From the NCBI GenBank assembly GCA_034766995.1, contig CM068313.1, positions 4,855,461 to 4,919,460 on the forward strand: DNA of 64,000 bases, given 5' to 3'. The stretch's first letter is position 1; each line of letters opens with the position of its first letter. This document shows, in pieces, positions 1-12,207 of the stretch. This DNA comes from Acanthacorydalis orientalis. Its lineage: Eukaryota; Arthropoda; Insecta; Megaloptera; Corydalidae. Position numbers and translations under genes: made by a program. Below the pieces are notes generated by a model. That model did not search any database, was not told where the DNA came from, and worked only from the letters and a program-made list of their open reading frames with translations.

Positions 1-1252
1 CTCAAGTGTCTGTTTCAGATTTTGACATATTTTAAGAGTTTAAATCTAGAATACAAGTAATATTAAATATCAACATCTAAAAGAATGTCTGAAATTTGAG
101 TACAATTTCAAAAAAAAGTGACAAGGAATGAAATATATCTAAAAACAAATAAATTATGTTGTAGATATGTATATTCTTTGTCCTACCTAAAAACAACTCA
201 TCTGATATGAAAATCGAAACCGTATTAAAAAAAATACCATGGCAAATTAACAAAATTAACAGTGAGTACGAAGAACTATGCCGGGAACTTGACGTTGTCT
301 CGGCTTACATGTAAAAAAATCCAGTATATTTATAGCGCATTAATTAAAATTAATTACGCATTTTCGTGACTTATACGTCGAGTCGGAGGTGTAATTTCAG
401 AAATACGCCGTATTAAAAAAAGAGTACATGAACGTAAATGAATGTACGTATGAAACTAATGTTGGAAAAAATCGTGTAAAAGTTATTGCGCGAAAAAAGA
501 GACGTGCGGCGCGCATAAAAATAATTACGCGTGAGGGAGTCGACGCCCGAGTACGCAGAATATTTTCGTTCGGTGCAACGGAAAAACAATAAAACGGACG
601 GCGCAAAAAGACTGATTGTGTGTGTGTGTGTGTGTGCGCGCGAGAGACTTCACAATGAATAAATTAAGTGGTTTTCGTTTATTTCTTTTCACATGGACTG
701 AATCTGAATTTGTATTCCTTTTATATGGTTTTATGCGAGGAATTAAGTTTTTTTTTATTACACTTTTTTTATTTTTATTTCGAATTTGTAACTGGAAAAT
801 AACAAATAATGAGCGACACTGCTAAATGTTATTAAATTTTTTTTTTATTCAATTATTTTTATTGTCGAAACATCTGTAGGGGTTCGTATAAAATTATTAT
901 TTAAAAGTTTTGTGAAACAGTTTAGAGGTAAGGGTAATATTTAATTTTATCCGCATACATTTTATTGTATCCGTTTTTAGTGTCAGTAACTAGTCAGCAG
1001 CTTTTGTCTACTTTCGATTGGATAAAGGTGTCTTTATTTTTTTTTTATTTTGAATACTTTAGTGCATGGTATCATCTTTAGAACGAGAAGATATACAAAA
1101 ATCTAATTTATAGATCTGTAGAGTATCTTTAGATATTTTTCTGTATCTGATTTATGGATTTCATTTTTCTCTTTTTTATTTATTCACATATTTCTTGTAC
1201 CTAAATGTTCTGAGAATAATGAAATCGATACACATAAACAACAAAAAAACTA
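1..1252. other. AT-rich DNA with no recognised gene
   Basis: I see no coding similarity here. A (GT)n run lies at about 616-640. The open frames on either side of it have no recognisable motif and simple composition. The right end (about 1180-1252) resembles the start of the interspersed repeat described at 6095-6210: it has the phrase about 'tgta cctaa', then a bent match to 'gaaatgcgtataagaaacaa', cut off at the mariner end at 1253. Confidence 0.6.
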
Positions 1253-1415
1253 TTAGATTGGTAGAAAAATAATTACCGTTTATGACCATCAAATTTATAT
1301 TCATTTTTCTCTTTTTTGATTTTCCTAGCTGTTTTAAATGGTCCAAAACTGTTGATTGACTACCGCCTAAGTTTTGTACAAGCTCTTGAATTGTTGTGCG
1401 AGGTTCTGATCATAT
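1253..1415 (-). mobile_element. mariner fragment: HTH segment plus terminal repeat (cecropia/Hsmar1-like)
   Basis: The left edge reads TTAGATTGGTAGAAAAATAA, close to the known Hsmar1/cecropia-type mariner end TTAGGTTGG...AATTGCGG. On the minus strand, about 1405 down to 1312 translates to a helix-turn-helix segment with ELVQNLGGSQSTVLDHLKQL, which matches the second N-terminal DNA-binding helix set of mariner transposases. No catalytic region follows: the sequence passes straight from the HTH into the terminal repeat. This is an internally deleted, non-coding remnant. The same HTH-to-end arrangement occurs at 19105-19540, 28403-28491 and 38825-38962. Confidence 0.75.
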
Positions 1416-1801
1416 AAATCAGTATATTACGGTTGATTGTTTGGAATTTACAGAAAAATTTCATGAGTCTAAACAGAATCATTTTGCGATATCGGCCTTT
1501 ATCTCAGGACAAAAATGTCTGAAATTTACAGAAATAATCATGAATCCGTACAAAGGTATTTTATTGGTTAAATTAATCTTAAATCATTAAATTAATTAAA
1601 TTGATATTAAATCAGTACTTTTATTCCATTCTCCTATTCTATAAAAGATATACCAGATTGAAAATATTACTTTTCGTTACGGATTATATAACTTAGGATA
1701 AATCTTCATTTAAAACTTGAATAAAAAAATGAAAACACAGACTAAAACCGTGAATTTAATAATGAAAAGATCTTTTAAACGTGAAGTTGTTTCTGATAGT
1801 A
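1416..1801. other. unassigned AT-rich DNA
   Basis: No gene or repeat recognised. A short open frame overlapping the left part has no family features. Confidence 0.5.
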
Positions 1802-1980
1802 CTAGTTTGGTAGGAAAATAATTGCAGTTTTTGTTTTCAGAATTATAACCTTAATTTTTTTTCAATTAAAGTGTCATTTCATCGTGTTCATGTTAATATC
1901 ATTTTAAAGTGCATTTTTCGGTCTGTATTTTGGTAACACTGACTTTAGTTTTATTATTAATTTTACTTCAAATAGGCCTA
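1802..1980 (+). mobile_element. mariner-type terminal fragment, non-coding, paired with 43200-43389
   Basis: The fragment begins with a divergent terminal repeat (CTAGTTTGGTAGGAAAATAA) of the same type as at 1253. It continues through about 180 bp that matches 43200-43389 in reverse complement, including the shared phrase TCTGTATTTTGGTAACA. Neither copy codes for a recognisable domain. They are probably the 5' untranslated part of a mariner or a MITE derived from it. Confidence 0.6.
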
Positions 1981-3110
1981 GAAAATTAAAGATGGAAATG
2001 AATCAAATAACAGCAATTTTTAAGAATTGTTTCTTATCAAATTTAAAGTTAAATATTTACAAGAAAAAGAGAAACAGAAGAGAAAGGATTTAATTAAGCT
2101 TAATTCGAGTATTAATTAAAACACATGTTCAATTGAAACAAGAAACAAAATAAACATATTAGACTTATCTGTATTTTCATTCTCTGAGGATGATGGTATC
2201 ACTTTTGAAATACGTATAAGAAAAAATCAAAATCGTTAAATAATTGTTGAACATTTTCGATCAGAAAAATACAATCTGGTTTGTGAAGTTAAACAGAATT
2301 AATTCGGGAAAGTGAACAGACTGTCAGTCCATTAATATCGAGTAATATATATTGAACATTTGTAAAATATTACACCCTTTTCTCATCCATCATCCCATCA
2401 TTACTGAATCTCATTTGGAGGTCTCCGAATGATTTTTTTCGCATATTAAAATTAAAAAAAAACATTTGTCACGAGCTGTGCTATTCGAAGCAACAAAAAT
2501 AGTTTTGTTTGATGACACAATGTTGCTTTACATAATAAATGGCATTTTTTAAAGCTTATATATATATATATATAATGTATGTGTGTGTGTATGTATATAT
2601 GTACATATGGAATGTTGATCCAGCGTTTTGTTTCAGTATTCAGAAGACATAAGCTGTGACATGTCTGAAATACATCAAGTGTAGAATTAATGAGTGTAAA
2701 TAAATCTCCGGACAAATCTGGCCAGTAATCACTCATTGGCACCATAATGGCTTTTATTTGGCAATTAGAACACAAATTTGTAACAATCGTTTATTCATTC
2801 AGATAACATGTCACACGTGTCACGTTATAGGCATCACGTGCATGCTACATACATACATACATACTTTCATGCACACAAACATTCGTATATGCACACGGAG
2901 AGGTGTGTTATATAACTGTTTGTGTCTGTACGCTTGTATTATTTCCGATTTTTTTTAATACCAGTGCTTGTGAATGTGTGTGTGTACTTGTATGTCATTG
3001 TATGTATATTACATCTATTCGTGATTTAGCAGGTGGTGGTCACTTTGTACATTAATCACAGATATTAATTTGCTATGACCAACCAAAAATTTATCATTTT
3101 CTGTCGTGTA
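1981..3110. other. AT-rich DNA with one interspersed-repeat copy and short microsatellites
   Basis: About 2185-2345 is a copy of the interspersed repeat whose core is a quasi-palindrome; here the core reads TAATTGTTGAACATTTTCGA. A TA/TG run lies at about 2560-2610 and a CATA tetranucleotide run at about 2848-2866. No gene is recognised. Confidence 0.5.
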
Positions 3111-3114
3111 TTTT

Positions 3115-3320
<206 letters not shown>

Positions 3321-3598
3321 TATTTATATTGTTTTTCTTGAAATTGCTGAAGCATTAAAGAATAAGTTTGGTTTAGTGATTTCATCGCTTGTTTGAATTC
3401 GACCTTCATTTCTCACAGTCATCTGCATCGTGTGAGGTGAGATTCTTTATGCCTCATTACATCTTTAAATCTTTGTCATTCTAGAAACAATCATTTCGGG
3501 TTTCCCACTAAATATAGGTGTTACAACAATATTTATATAACAATAAACGTAAAAGAAACTTATTTCTTTCAAAAAAAAACAAGTATATATATATATAT

Positions 3599-3780
3599 AA
3601 TCAGATGGAATTAGATGATGTGGTCAGATTTTAAGTGATTAGTGAATTATGACGTTGGTGGTTAAACACATAAATATTTATAAGTGTTATTTGTAATTCT
3701 TTTTCGTTTGAAAGTGAAAACAGAATACAAATGTGAAAAATTAATGTTTGAATAAATATATTATAGAACTGAAACGTTAA
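3599..3780 (+). repeat. dispersed repeat family, copy 1 (pairs with 22254-22428)
   Basis: The segment starts right after a (TA)n run with AATCAGATGGAATTAGATGA and ends in TTTGAATAAATATATT. The same 175 bp recurs at 22254-22428 in the same orientation, also directly after a (TA)n run. The last 20 bp contain AATAAA, so this could be the 3' end of a retroelement, but no coding part is visible at either site. Confidence 0.75.
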
Positions 3781-4018
3781 AAGTACATGTAGTATGAAGT
3801 AATTATGGTTACATTTATGATAATTCACTCCATATACACATAAATAATGAAAATGATTTATTATTTACCTACAACAATTACATTTAATATTAATAACTGC
3901 GTGATATACAAACATTCTGTTTAAATGCAATTTGTTAATTCTTTATGGTTGTTTTATTTTAAATATATTTCTCTCTTCTATGTTAACGAAAATTATTGTT
4001 CTGACACATATTTTTTTA

Positions 4019-4575
4019 GAGACTCATAATTTTTTTATACAAAGTTCAGAGGTTCTACGATCTGGTAAAGACCTGTAATTCAGTATATAGACCTCTGTAC
4101 GAATTTCAGAATTTTTTCTATAAAGTTCGGATACTGTATTGTAGAATAAGGACTCATATTTCATTATTTAGACTTTTCTGCGGATTCGCGATTTTTTTCT
4201 GGAATGTTTAGACAGTCTATAATAACAAATAGACTCACAGTTTGTCATACAGATCTTTGTGCAGGTTTAAGAATTTTTTATGCAAATTTTAGGCACTGTA
4301 TCGTTAGATATGGACCTATATCTCAACACATAGAGATTTTTGAATGTTCATAATTTTTTTTATTAAAATTTTCGAATGTGCATAAATTTTTTTATTCAAT
4401 TTCAGACACTGTCGTTAGATACAGTCCTATACCTCGACATATTCACTCATTTATAGATTCATGATTTTTTATGAAAAGTTCAGAGGCTTTACCACGTAAT
4501 AAAGGTCTATATCCCAGCACACAGACCTCTGTGCAGGTTCTAAAATTTTTTCTACAAAGTTTATAGGCATCTTCT
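4019..4575 (+). repeat. degenerate tandem array, about 81-bp unit, ~7 units
   Basis: Units begin near 4019, 4090, 4171, 4251, 4332, 4444 and 4524. Recurrent phrases are GACCTCTGTGCAGGTT, a T-rich 'aattttttctacaaagtt' block, 'cactgtatcgttagata' and 'acctatatctcaacacata'. Units are well diverged, and the fifth carries an extra ~30 bp, so the array is old. No coding potential. Confidence 0.75.
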
Positions 4576-4737
4576 TCCAGAACAGGCCACTCACGGTCGT
4601 TATTTCACAAGATATGATCCTCTTATGGTGAGCAATGTGTGCTTCATGAAGCTCGGCCGTTGTGCATTCGGTGGGGCAGTCGTTTGCCGAGGGTCTACTG
4701 TATATGACTTTTCACAAGACATTTTTTCTTACCAATC

Positions 4738-4768
<31 letters not shown>

Positions 4769-5285
4769 TAAGTAGATATATGACAATGACACGGATGATT
4801 ATTTATTCATCTCTTAAACATGGCACGTAGTTTGTCGTTGTATATATTTTTTTGAATATGTGTATGTCTTGGGAATTACATTTTTTTAATATAACACTAC
4901 GATGATGAATAGTGAAAGTGAACTAATTCGAACATTCTAAATTAAAATGTCACTGTAAATAACGATAAATTAATTCGTTTACGTTACACGTGTGTAAAAG
5001 TGAGTACACACCGATATGCTCGTCGGAAAGAAATGCTCCAGTTTCGACAACGTAATCCTCTTAATTATGTAACGAGTGCCGTTAGGAAATCCATGTCGGT
5101 TAATGTGCTAGAAATTAAGTGATTGTTCAGGAAAAAAATATATAAATCGAAGAACGCTATTACAGTTACGCGACTATGCTGAATTCTGACATGTAGAGTT
5201 GTTTTTTTTTATCCGGTTAGATTATTAAATAAATTACAGATTTATTTCCACGAATGGGGGTTTCATTCATCATACAAGATTTATC
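4576..5285. other. unassigned region
   Basis: A moderately GC-rich patch at about 4580-4700 follows the tandem array. A (TA)n run lies at 4739-4765. I see no gene, tRNA box or transposon end. Confidence 0.5.
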
Positions 5286-5289
5286 TGTG

Positions 5290-5475
5290 CGTTAGTGATT
5301 TCGAGTTAATGGAATTGATATCGAAATACGGATAGGAAACACTTAGAATTGAACGTTTTTGAACTGAATTGGTTATTTTTGACTAGAAAAATGTTCTGTA
5401 GTTCGTGGAATGAGTGAAAAATTCAATTGTAAAAGTGAATTTAGCCACAGTACCAAAACTATGTTCTCAAAGTCT
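5290..5475 (+). repeat. interspersed repeat copy (quasi-palindrome family)
   Basis: This copy preserves the outer parts of the family best. It carries 'gatatcgaaatacgg', then a diverged core, then 'tgaatttagccacagtaccaaaact', which recurs at 9380, 49615 and 58868. Confidence 0.65.
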
Positions 5476-5779
5476 TCTAATTCAAAATATATTTTATCAA
5501 ACTTGTTTTTATATAGATTAAAATGTAGTTATTTTTGAATTCCTGCTAAATTTTGCCTGTAAAATAACTAATGTTCATCAACAGTCACTATACTTGGGCT
5601 CTACTTGCCTTGATATTCCTCTTTTTAATGATGATGAAACATCTTTGCAAAACATTCCTCGTATTCGTCGTTGACAGTCTGTAAGTTTTTTGGTAAAGAA
5701 TTGAAATTTGAATAAATTTAGGTAAGCTTTAACAATAGATATTCTTGTTGACCTTTAGAAAATCAGATTCTATTTTTTG

Positions 5780-6530
5780 GTAATTTTTTACTCTAAAGTT
5801 CTTGAAACGATTTTTGATTAACTGACTTTTAGAATTTTTGAATATAATGTTTTTTTCGATTCTGAAGAGTTGCTCTTTGAGTCATTATGGAAGTGACACA
5901 GTATTTTTTCGCAGTTTTTAATTTATTTTTGTTCTATTCTTTGTTTTTAGTACTATTGCACAAACTATTTTTCTTTAAGCCTCATTATATGTTCAAAAAT
6001 CAATTTTTAACTCGTTTATATTTTTTTTTTTGATTAAAATTGGTTCCATAAATGTTTTTTTTTCAACGTAAAAATTACCAAAGATTTTTCTGTACCTTAG
6101 AGTTATGAGAATGAGATTATCACCGAAGAAATGCGTATAAGAAAGAATCAAAAATGATAAATAATGATTTATTGAACATTTTTGAACAATCTTTTTTTTC
6201 GATTCTGAAGAGTTGTTCTTTGGGTTATTATGAAAGTTACACCGTTTGTTTTCATAGATTTTATTTCATTTTTTTGTTCTATTCTTTGTTCTCAGAACTA
6301 TTGCACGACCGATTTTTCATTAAGCCTCATTACATGTTCATAAATCGATTTTTCACTCGTTAATAATTTTATTTCTGATTAAAAGTGGTTTCACGAGTGA
6401 TTTTTCTTTACTTTAGAGCTCTGAAAACTAGATCATTGTCGTTAAAATGCATATAAGAAACAAACAAAAATGATAAACAATGATTAATTGAACATTTTTG
6501 AAAAGAATAATTTTTTAGTGGTTTGCAGGG
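5780..6530 (+). repeat. tandem duplication, period about 342 bp, two copies
   Basis: The block starting at about 5848 (TTCGATTCTGAAGAGTTGCT) recurs at about 6190 (TTCGATTCTGAAGAGTTGTT). Similarity runs for roughly 200 bp in each copy, through 'attgcac...ttaagcctcatta' to 'gattaaaa-tggtt'. Good copies of the interspersed quasi-palindrome repeat lie at 6095-6210 and 6410-6540, so the duplicated unit includes that repeat. Confidence 0.75.
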
Positions 6531-6839
6531 TGAAAAAATGAAAAAAAAAACTTTATGAATTTTAATTATTTTTCTAGAAAATAAATAAATTTATTCGATT
6601 TGCCGTGCTCGTTTAGAAAAAACTGTGAACAGTAGATACTCTGTATTTATGAATTAAACTTTTAAAAATATATAAAAAATCAGGAACATCTCATTTGATA
6701 AAATAAATATTTTTTGAACAGCAGTATTACTGTATTTATGAAAATATTGAAAGATTGATTTTAATATTAGAGAATCAAAATACAGTCTTGACACTGTCGC
6801 TAAATTCACTTCTAGAAATCAATTTTTTTCACCCTACAA

Positions 6840-7031
6840 GCCATAAAAATGATAAATGTTCAATAAATCATAATTTATTATTTTTGATTGTCACTTATAA
6901 GCATTTTGATGGCAATTTTATTATTTACAGAGCATCAATAAATGGATTTAAGTAATAATTAGAAATGATCAATAATGATTATTGAATATTTTTGATTAGA
7001 AAATGTGTTTACAGCTAGTGCGGTGGAAAAA

Positions 7032-7081
<50 letters not shown>

Positions 7082-7455
7082 TTTTATATATTTTTGAAAG
7101 TATAATTCACGAATAAATAATATTTATTGTTCAGAGTTTTTTCTATACTAGCATGATAAATCGAATAAGTTTGTTTAGTTCCCACAAAAAGAATTCAAAT
7201 TCATAAATAATTTTTTTTTCTTTCAACTGGTTCACTCTACAAACCACCAAAAAAAAAGATTCTGTTCAAAAATGATCAATAAATCATTATTTATTATTTT
7301 CGATTGTCATTTATAAGCACTTTCGTGGCAATTTTGTTATTTACAGAATATCAATAAATGGATATAAGTAATAATTTGAAATAATCAATGATGGTTACTG
7401 AATATTTTTTATTAGAAAATTTGTTTATGGCCAGTGTGACTAGAAAATAATTAAT

Positions 7456-7501
<46 letters not shown>

Positions 7502-7610
7502 CTTTTTGAATATATAATTCATAAATAAAGTATCTATCTAATGATTATTGAATATTTTTGATTGGAAAACTTGCTTATGGCTAGCGTGGCGAGAAAGAGG
7601 AATTAATCTG
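6840..7610. repeat. cluster of interspersed-repeat copies in both orientations
   Basis: Forward cores lie at about 6965-7005, 7381-7420 and 7541-7575, and reverse-strand cores at about 6850-6900 and 7262-7320. Each forward copy is followed by a version of 'cttatggctagtgtgg(c/t)gagaaa'. (TA)n runs lie at 7035-7077 and 7459-7500. The cluster is unlikely to be a single element. Confidence 0.65.
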
Positions 7611-8285
7611 TCAAAATATGAAAATCGATTCACCGCAATCAATATTTCACACGTTCGATTTAATTGAACAAGGTGCGTTTTCGATTTATTCGTAATTTAA
7701 ACATTGAAATCCGTACAAGTGTCGATTCTCTCTAAACGAAAACAGCTCTTGAAAAGAATAGAAAACGTGTTAATAGTATCTATCGATCGGTCGAAGGAAT
7801 AAAACGCGGAGAGTGGAATGAACCGATATTTGTAAGAGTAGTGTTAGCAAGTTCGGAATAAATACAGCCAATAATTCAATGAACTGCAAAAACGCATTCC
7901 GAAAATACCGCAGATACTTTAATACCAGTGAGGAGCGTGGCTCGAAGTCACTTCCCCTGTCTGCACGTCAATATAAATCAATACGCTCCGCGGAAACTCG
8001 TCTTATGAACTATATAACATGATTTCCTTGGGACGGAGCCGAAGATTGTATAGGAACGGCTTCGACTGCGGCTCCGGAGCGTCGCGATCGAACACACACA
8101 CACACAGAGATAGAAAAAAATCCACGTGTGCATATCTTGCGTTCGCCAAACATTGGTTCTGCGCTATCAGTAACAGTTGTTGAATTGTTTTCTCGGGACC
8201 ATATTGTGCGGCACGTGTTCGAAAGTGTCGTACACTGAATTGAAGTCGACATCTGACAGGACGTGATTTTATATTGTTATTTCAG
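7611..8285. other. more complex DNA, no recognised gene
   Basis: Base composition rises toward the right, with CpG-containing words at 8030-8090 and an (AC)n run at 8093-8107. The minus-strand open frame here has no recognisable domain. Confidence 0.4.
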
Positions 8286-8380
8286 ACAAGATTCGCGCGG
8301 CATTTCAACAACTCGTTGAAGACATCGATCGATCCGCGATAACGATGACGGAGGATGGCGGTGGTTCGAGTATCACATAA
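8286..8380 (+). other. possible small coding exon in a CpG-richer spot
   Basis: A pyrimidine-rich stretch ending TTGTTATTTCAG (to 8285) looks like a splice acceptor. From 8288 one frame stays open through an ATG at 8345 to a TAA at 8378; this frame includes KIRAAFQQLVEDIDRSAIT. A GT at 8361 could serve as a donor instead. The tract is GC-richer than its neighbours. There is no family match, and a 31-codon open frame can occur by chance. Confidence 0.15.
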
Positions 8381-8767
8381 TAAATTCGATTCTATCTCGT
8401 ACTCCGGTACGCTTATTTCATTCGTAACGTTTTCAATTTATTCAACTCGATCATTCCTATACCGTTTTTGAATCAGCTGCCATCTCCGTCTGTCTGTTTG
8501 TCTGTGTAACAATGTGTGTACGAATGTCGATACAAATATTCACATGTGTGCATGTGTTAATGTGTCGCACGAAAATGAAAGGAAAAATAATCTAATAAAT
8601 CTGTCCGATTGGAATTCCAGTCAACGTGCAGTGTTTTTAATAAAACAATAATGAAAAACAGTAAGATTCGTTATCGGATTTTGTATCTTTTTTTCAATCT
8701 TTTTTTCAATGTAGAAAACACTAATAACTTCATGTTATAAATATTTAAAAAAATAAATAAAATTTTT

Positions 8768-9090
8768 CCAATAAGGATGCATTCTTTTAATCAGAAATAA
8801 AGCACTGAATTTGAATGATTAGATTGAAGAAGTTAATCGAGTAAATTCATGCTACCTCTTTATTTAAACCTCTGTTAACTGAGTTTCTATTCGAAACAAG
8901 TCTATTTACAATTATTATTTTTTAAGCACATTCTCTTTTTAAAAATAATTCCATTTATATGTCAATGCGAATAACTAGCAATTAAAATTGATCGATAATC
9001 AATTACTAAACATTTTTGGTAAAAAAAATCATTTGTGTAAAGTAAATAAGATAGATACAGGGTTTTCCGATAAGGACACACTTTTTTAAT
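8768..9090 (+). repeat. direct repeat, copy 1, with a transposon-end-like motif
   Basis: About 8812-9048 matches 9548-9790 in the same orientation (shared GATTAGATTGAAGAAGTTAA and ATTGATCGATAATCAATTAC). A motif like 'tttccgataaggacacac' occurs at 9065-9085, in a weaker form at 8768-8790, and in reverse at 22535-22560. It may be a terminal repeat of a Tc1/mariner relative, but no transposase is visible beside it. Confidence 0.55.
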
Positions 9091-9224
9091 TTGAAATAAA
9101 GCACAGAATTTGCGCTGAAATTTCATGTTTCTTGATTGTGGATAATAGTTGGAGGTGTTTCAATAATAAATGAAAAATAATATCGTCCAAATGACCGCCG
9201 CGCTCTATCTTACAAGTACCATTC

Positions 9225-9435
9225 TTTCTGTATCTCGGAGATTAGAAAATGTCGGACACCGTCGTAGTGCGTATAAGAAAAGATCAAAAACTGTCAATAA
9301 TCATTTATTGAATATTTTTGATTAAAAAATCTTTCATGGATTGTGGGGTGGAAAAAGAATTCATTTGTAAAACAGATTTTAGCCACAGAATCAAAACTGT
9401 CTTGCGAAATGTTCATGAATTAGAAATTAAATTTA
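9225..9435 (+). repeat. interspersed repeat copy, near full length
   Basis: One of the longest copies. It holds 'ctgtatctcggagatta', 'gtgcgtataagaaaagatcaa', the core GTCAATAATCATTTATTGAA, 'gattgtggggtgga' and 'ttagccacagaatcaaaactg'. It is most similar to 49490-49660. Confidence 0.7.
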
Positions 9436-9547
9436 AAAAAATATGAAAAGTGAATTGGTAAATCTTCAGTTTTGAATAGAAGGGTTCGTTCTTGAAATTC
9501 ACTTTATTTCTGCATGTCTAAATTATTTCCTTCTCTAGTAAAAATGT

Positions 9548-9790
9548 TTATGATTAGATTGAAGGAGTTAATTAGAAAAATTAAAGCTTAATTATTTATT
9601 TCAACCTCCATTAAAGGAGTTTCTGTCCGAAACAACTCTATTTACAGTTATAATCAATTATTATTTTATATGCAGATTCTCTTTTTGAGAATAATTCTAC
9701 TTGTCTCAATGAGAATAACTAACAATTAAAATTGATCGATAATCAATTACCAAAAATATTTGATAAAAAAATCATTTGTGTAAAGTACAG
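9548..9790 (+). repeat. direct repeat, copy 2 (pairs with 8812-9048)
   Basis: It shares about 240 bp with 8812-9048, ending in 'atcatttgtgtaaagta' in both. No coding similarity. Confidence 0.7.
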
Positions 9791-9999
9791 AAGACACCTA
9801 GTAATTTTTTACACCTAGTAATTACATTCTAATTTAAATTATAAATATTATTCTACGTTCATGGAAAGTTGAAGACGACAATAAAATCTGATATGTCTAT
9901 AAGGAATTAAAAATGTTTTTTTTTGTCGAATAGTCGATTTTTATTTAATCAGGGTAGATTTTTTTAAGATTTTTTTTAAAAAATGTTAAAATGAAAAAT

Positions 10000-10210
10000 A
10001 TTCGATTACTTATTCTTCTGAGCATGTTTTCTAAACATCTCATATCTGCACTGTTTTCTCAATACGGTTTTGTGAGGTTATGCTAACAGTTTGACTAAGA
10101 TATGTAGTGTTTTTAAATGTTTTAAGATTGGAATTTTAAACTTCTAAAATGATTAGTAAGTATTTTAATTTAAAATAGAGTTATGGTTGATTCAATTCAA
10201 AGGCATCAAA
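10000..10210 (+). repeat. three-copy dispersed repeat, copy 1
   Basis: It contains 'gttttgtgaggttatgc', then after ~35 bp 'gtttttaaatgtt', then 'agtattttaatttaaaa'. Homologous stretches lie at about 26390-26640 and 53090-53250; in those two a (TA)n run sits inside the element or at its edge. Confidence 0.65.
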
Positions 10211-10899
10211 TTAATTTGTACACTTAATTATATTAAATATTGTATAAAAATACTGCATTCAAAAAACGTTCACACTGATTACTGTGTTTGAAGTCTGAAT
10301 AATCACGAACAACATGAAGTAAATAATAGTAATGACTTTCAAAAACTAGATACACAGGAATGAAATAAATAATAATTAATATGTGAAATCGTGCAACGTT
10401 TAAAATAACTTGTTGCTATAAGTAATATTTTTTTAAAAAAAATAATGAATAAAAATATTCGAATCTAATGGTATATGTGTGTTTTCCAATAAATTCCATT
10501 TCGTCATATACAATATTTAGACACGACCTGTGTGCGAGCGAGAAGAAAAGAGAAATCGGTATCCAAGTGTTCGGATTCATTCCAGAGACAATTTTCGTTG
10601 CAGAACATCACAGCGATTGTTCACACAATTAAGATAGGGTCTTACAATTGACAGAGCGTCTCAGTTAACAATCAGTTTATATATGTACACAATAAGATAA
10701 TAGTCGTTCATTCAACGAGGAATCTTATTCGGTTAACTCGGTTATACGCTCACCGTACAAAATATATCCGTGTTCATAAACGCGTACGTGTGTTTGTCTC
10801 TCTGTGTGCATGTCAAGACTATTGTGGGTTATTATTAGTTCTATAAATTATATGATATTTATAACTTGTGCTGTATATGATTTAACTGACGTACGTTTG

Positions 10900-10959
<60 letters not shown>

Positions 10960-12200
10960 AAAGGCTTGTACGTTCATGTCATAAACATTTAATCAACAAT
11001 TAAACTTGAGATCTACATTTTGATTGTGATTTCTAATTCAAAATCTTGAATATGTTAAGCTAGAACTATGTTTCTTAATTTCACAATTCTCACACAATTC
11101 AGTTTCTCAAAATGATTTTTTTTGTCTGGAAAACCATAGCAATGCTTAAAAAAAACGATTATTGATAATTTGGTCGTTGCTAGTGCGCGTTCCAGTAGCG
11201 ATTCCATCATCCTCAGAATGCCAACGCAGAGAAAAAGTTGATTTTTCTTTTTCTTTTTCATATAAAAAAGAATTTCGGGTCTGAATAAAAAAACAAAATT
11301 TTTTTGATTGATTTTCGTTTATTTCTCAACATAATTTCCATTTAATTCGGTCATTTGTGAAATATGAATCTACGTTTTTTTTTTAAATCAAGATTGCGGT
11401 TCTATTTTATAACTGTGATTGTTTTTGTTAGTTTAAAATTCAGTAAATATTCTTTGATGAAATATCTGCCATGCTGAAATCATATTTCTGTTAAAAAATC
11501 TATTTTTTTTAAAAAAAACCCTCTTTAAAATAAATGTTACTTGATATCCTTTTATATCAATATTTGACTTTTTTCTTTTCAAGAAACGTTTTATAAGTTG
11601 TATATTTGTAAATAATATTTTTTTTATAAATCTAAATATTATTAACTCATATGCAAGAAACAACTTTTACAAATCGTCGAATCATTCTTATTAATCTCAA
11701 CATCCAATTAAATATACTATTTTTTAACCATTAATTCGATACACTCTAATCCACCTCTACAAAGAAATTCATTATTTACTGCACACACATTACACAAAAC
11801 GATGACTGATCGCTAGTTTCGTCATCAGTTAATTGCGCTTTTTTTTAATAAAAAATCGCAAATGAATTCGTTCTGTCATACGTATTCGTATTAAAATAAA
11901 TATATGAACAGAACACAATTAATATATGATTTACTACACTCGTTTCTACATAATTAAAATCATATTACATTGTGTACCAGTCCGAGATTATATATTGCGA
12001 TTGTGATTATTTTACTGAGCACATTTCATGAATTAATGAATTTAACTAGAATTATTATAATTATAATTTCATAGTAATCTGTTTTCATTTAAAACACTGT
12101 TGTTTTAATTAATTGTATGTGCGCATACTTTCACATGTACAGTGAAAGAACTGGTCACAATTTTGCATCGGTAGGATTTTAATGCAAACGCCAGTGATTG
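10211..12200. other. long AT-rich region without recognised genes
   Basis: A (TA)n run lies at 10904-10954. A few minus-strand open frames at 11055-11660 have lysine/phenylalanine-rich, motif-free translations of the kind expected from AT-rich noise. No transposon end recognised. Confidence 0.5.
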
Positions 12201-12207
12201 CTTAGAG

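Noticed and set aside
4600..4700. Possible tRNA or SINE head in the GC-richer patch
   Set aside because: No A-box/B-box pair (TGGCNNAGTGG and GGTTCGANNCC) at tRNA spacing.
8010..8252. 80-codon minus-strand frame
   Set aside because: Cysteine/serine/valine runs come from an (AC)n tract; no domain, and it overlaps the acceptor-like candidate on the other strand.
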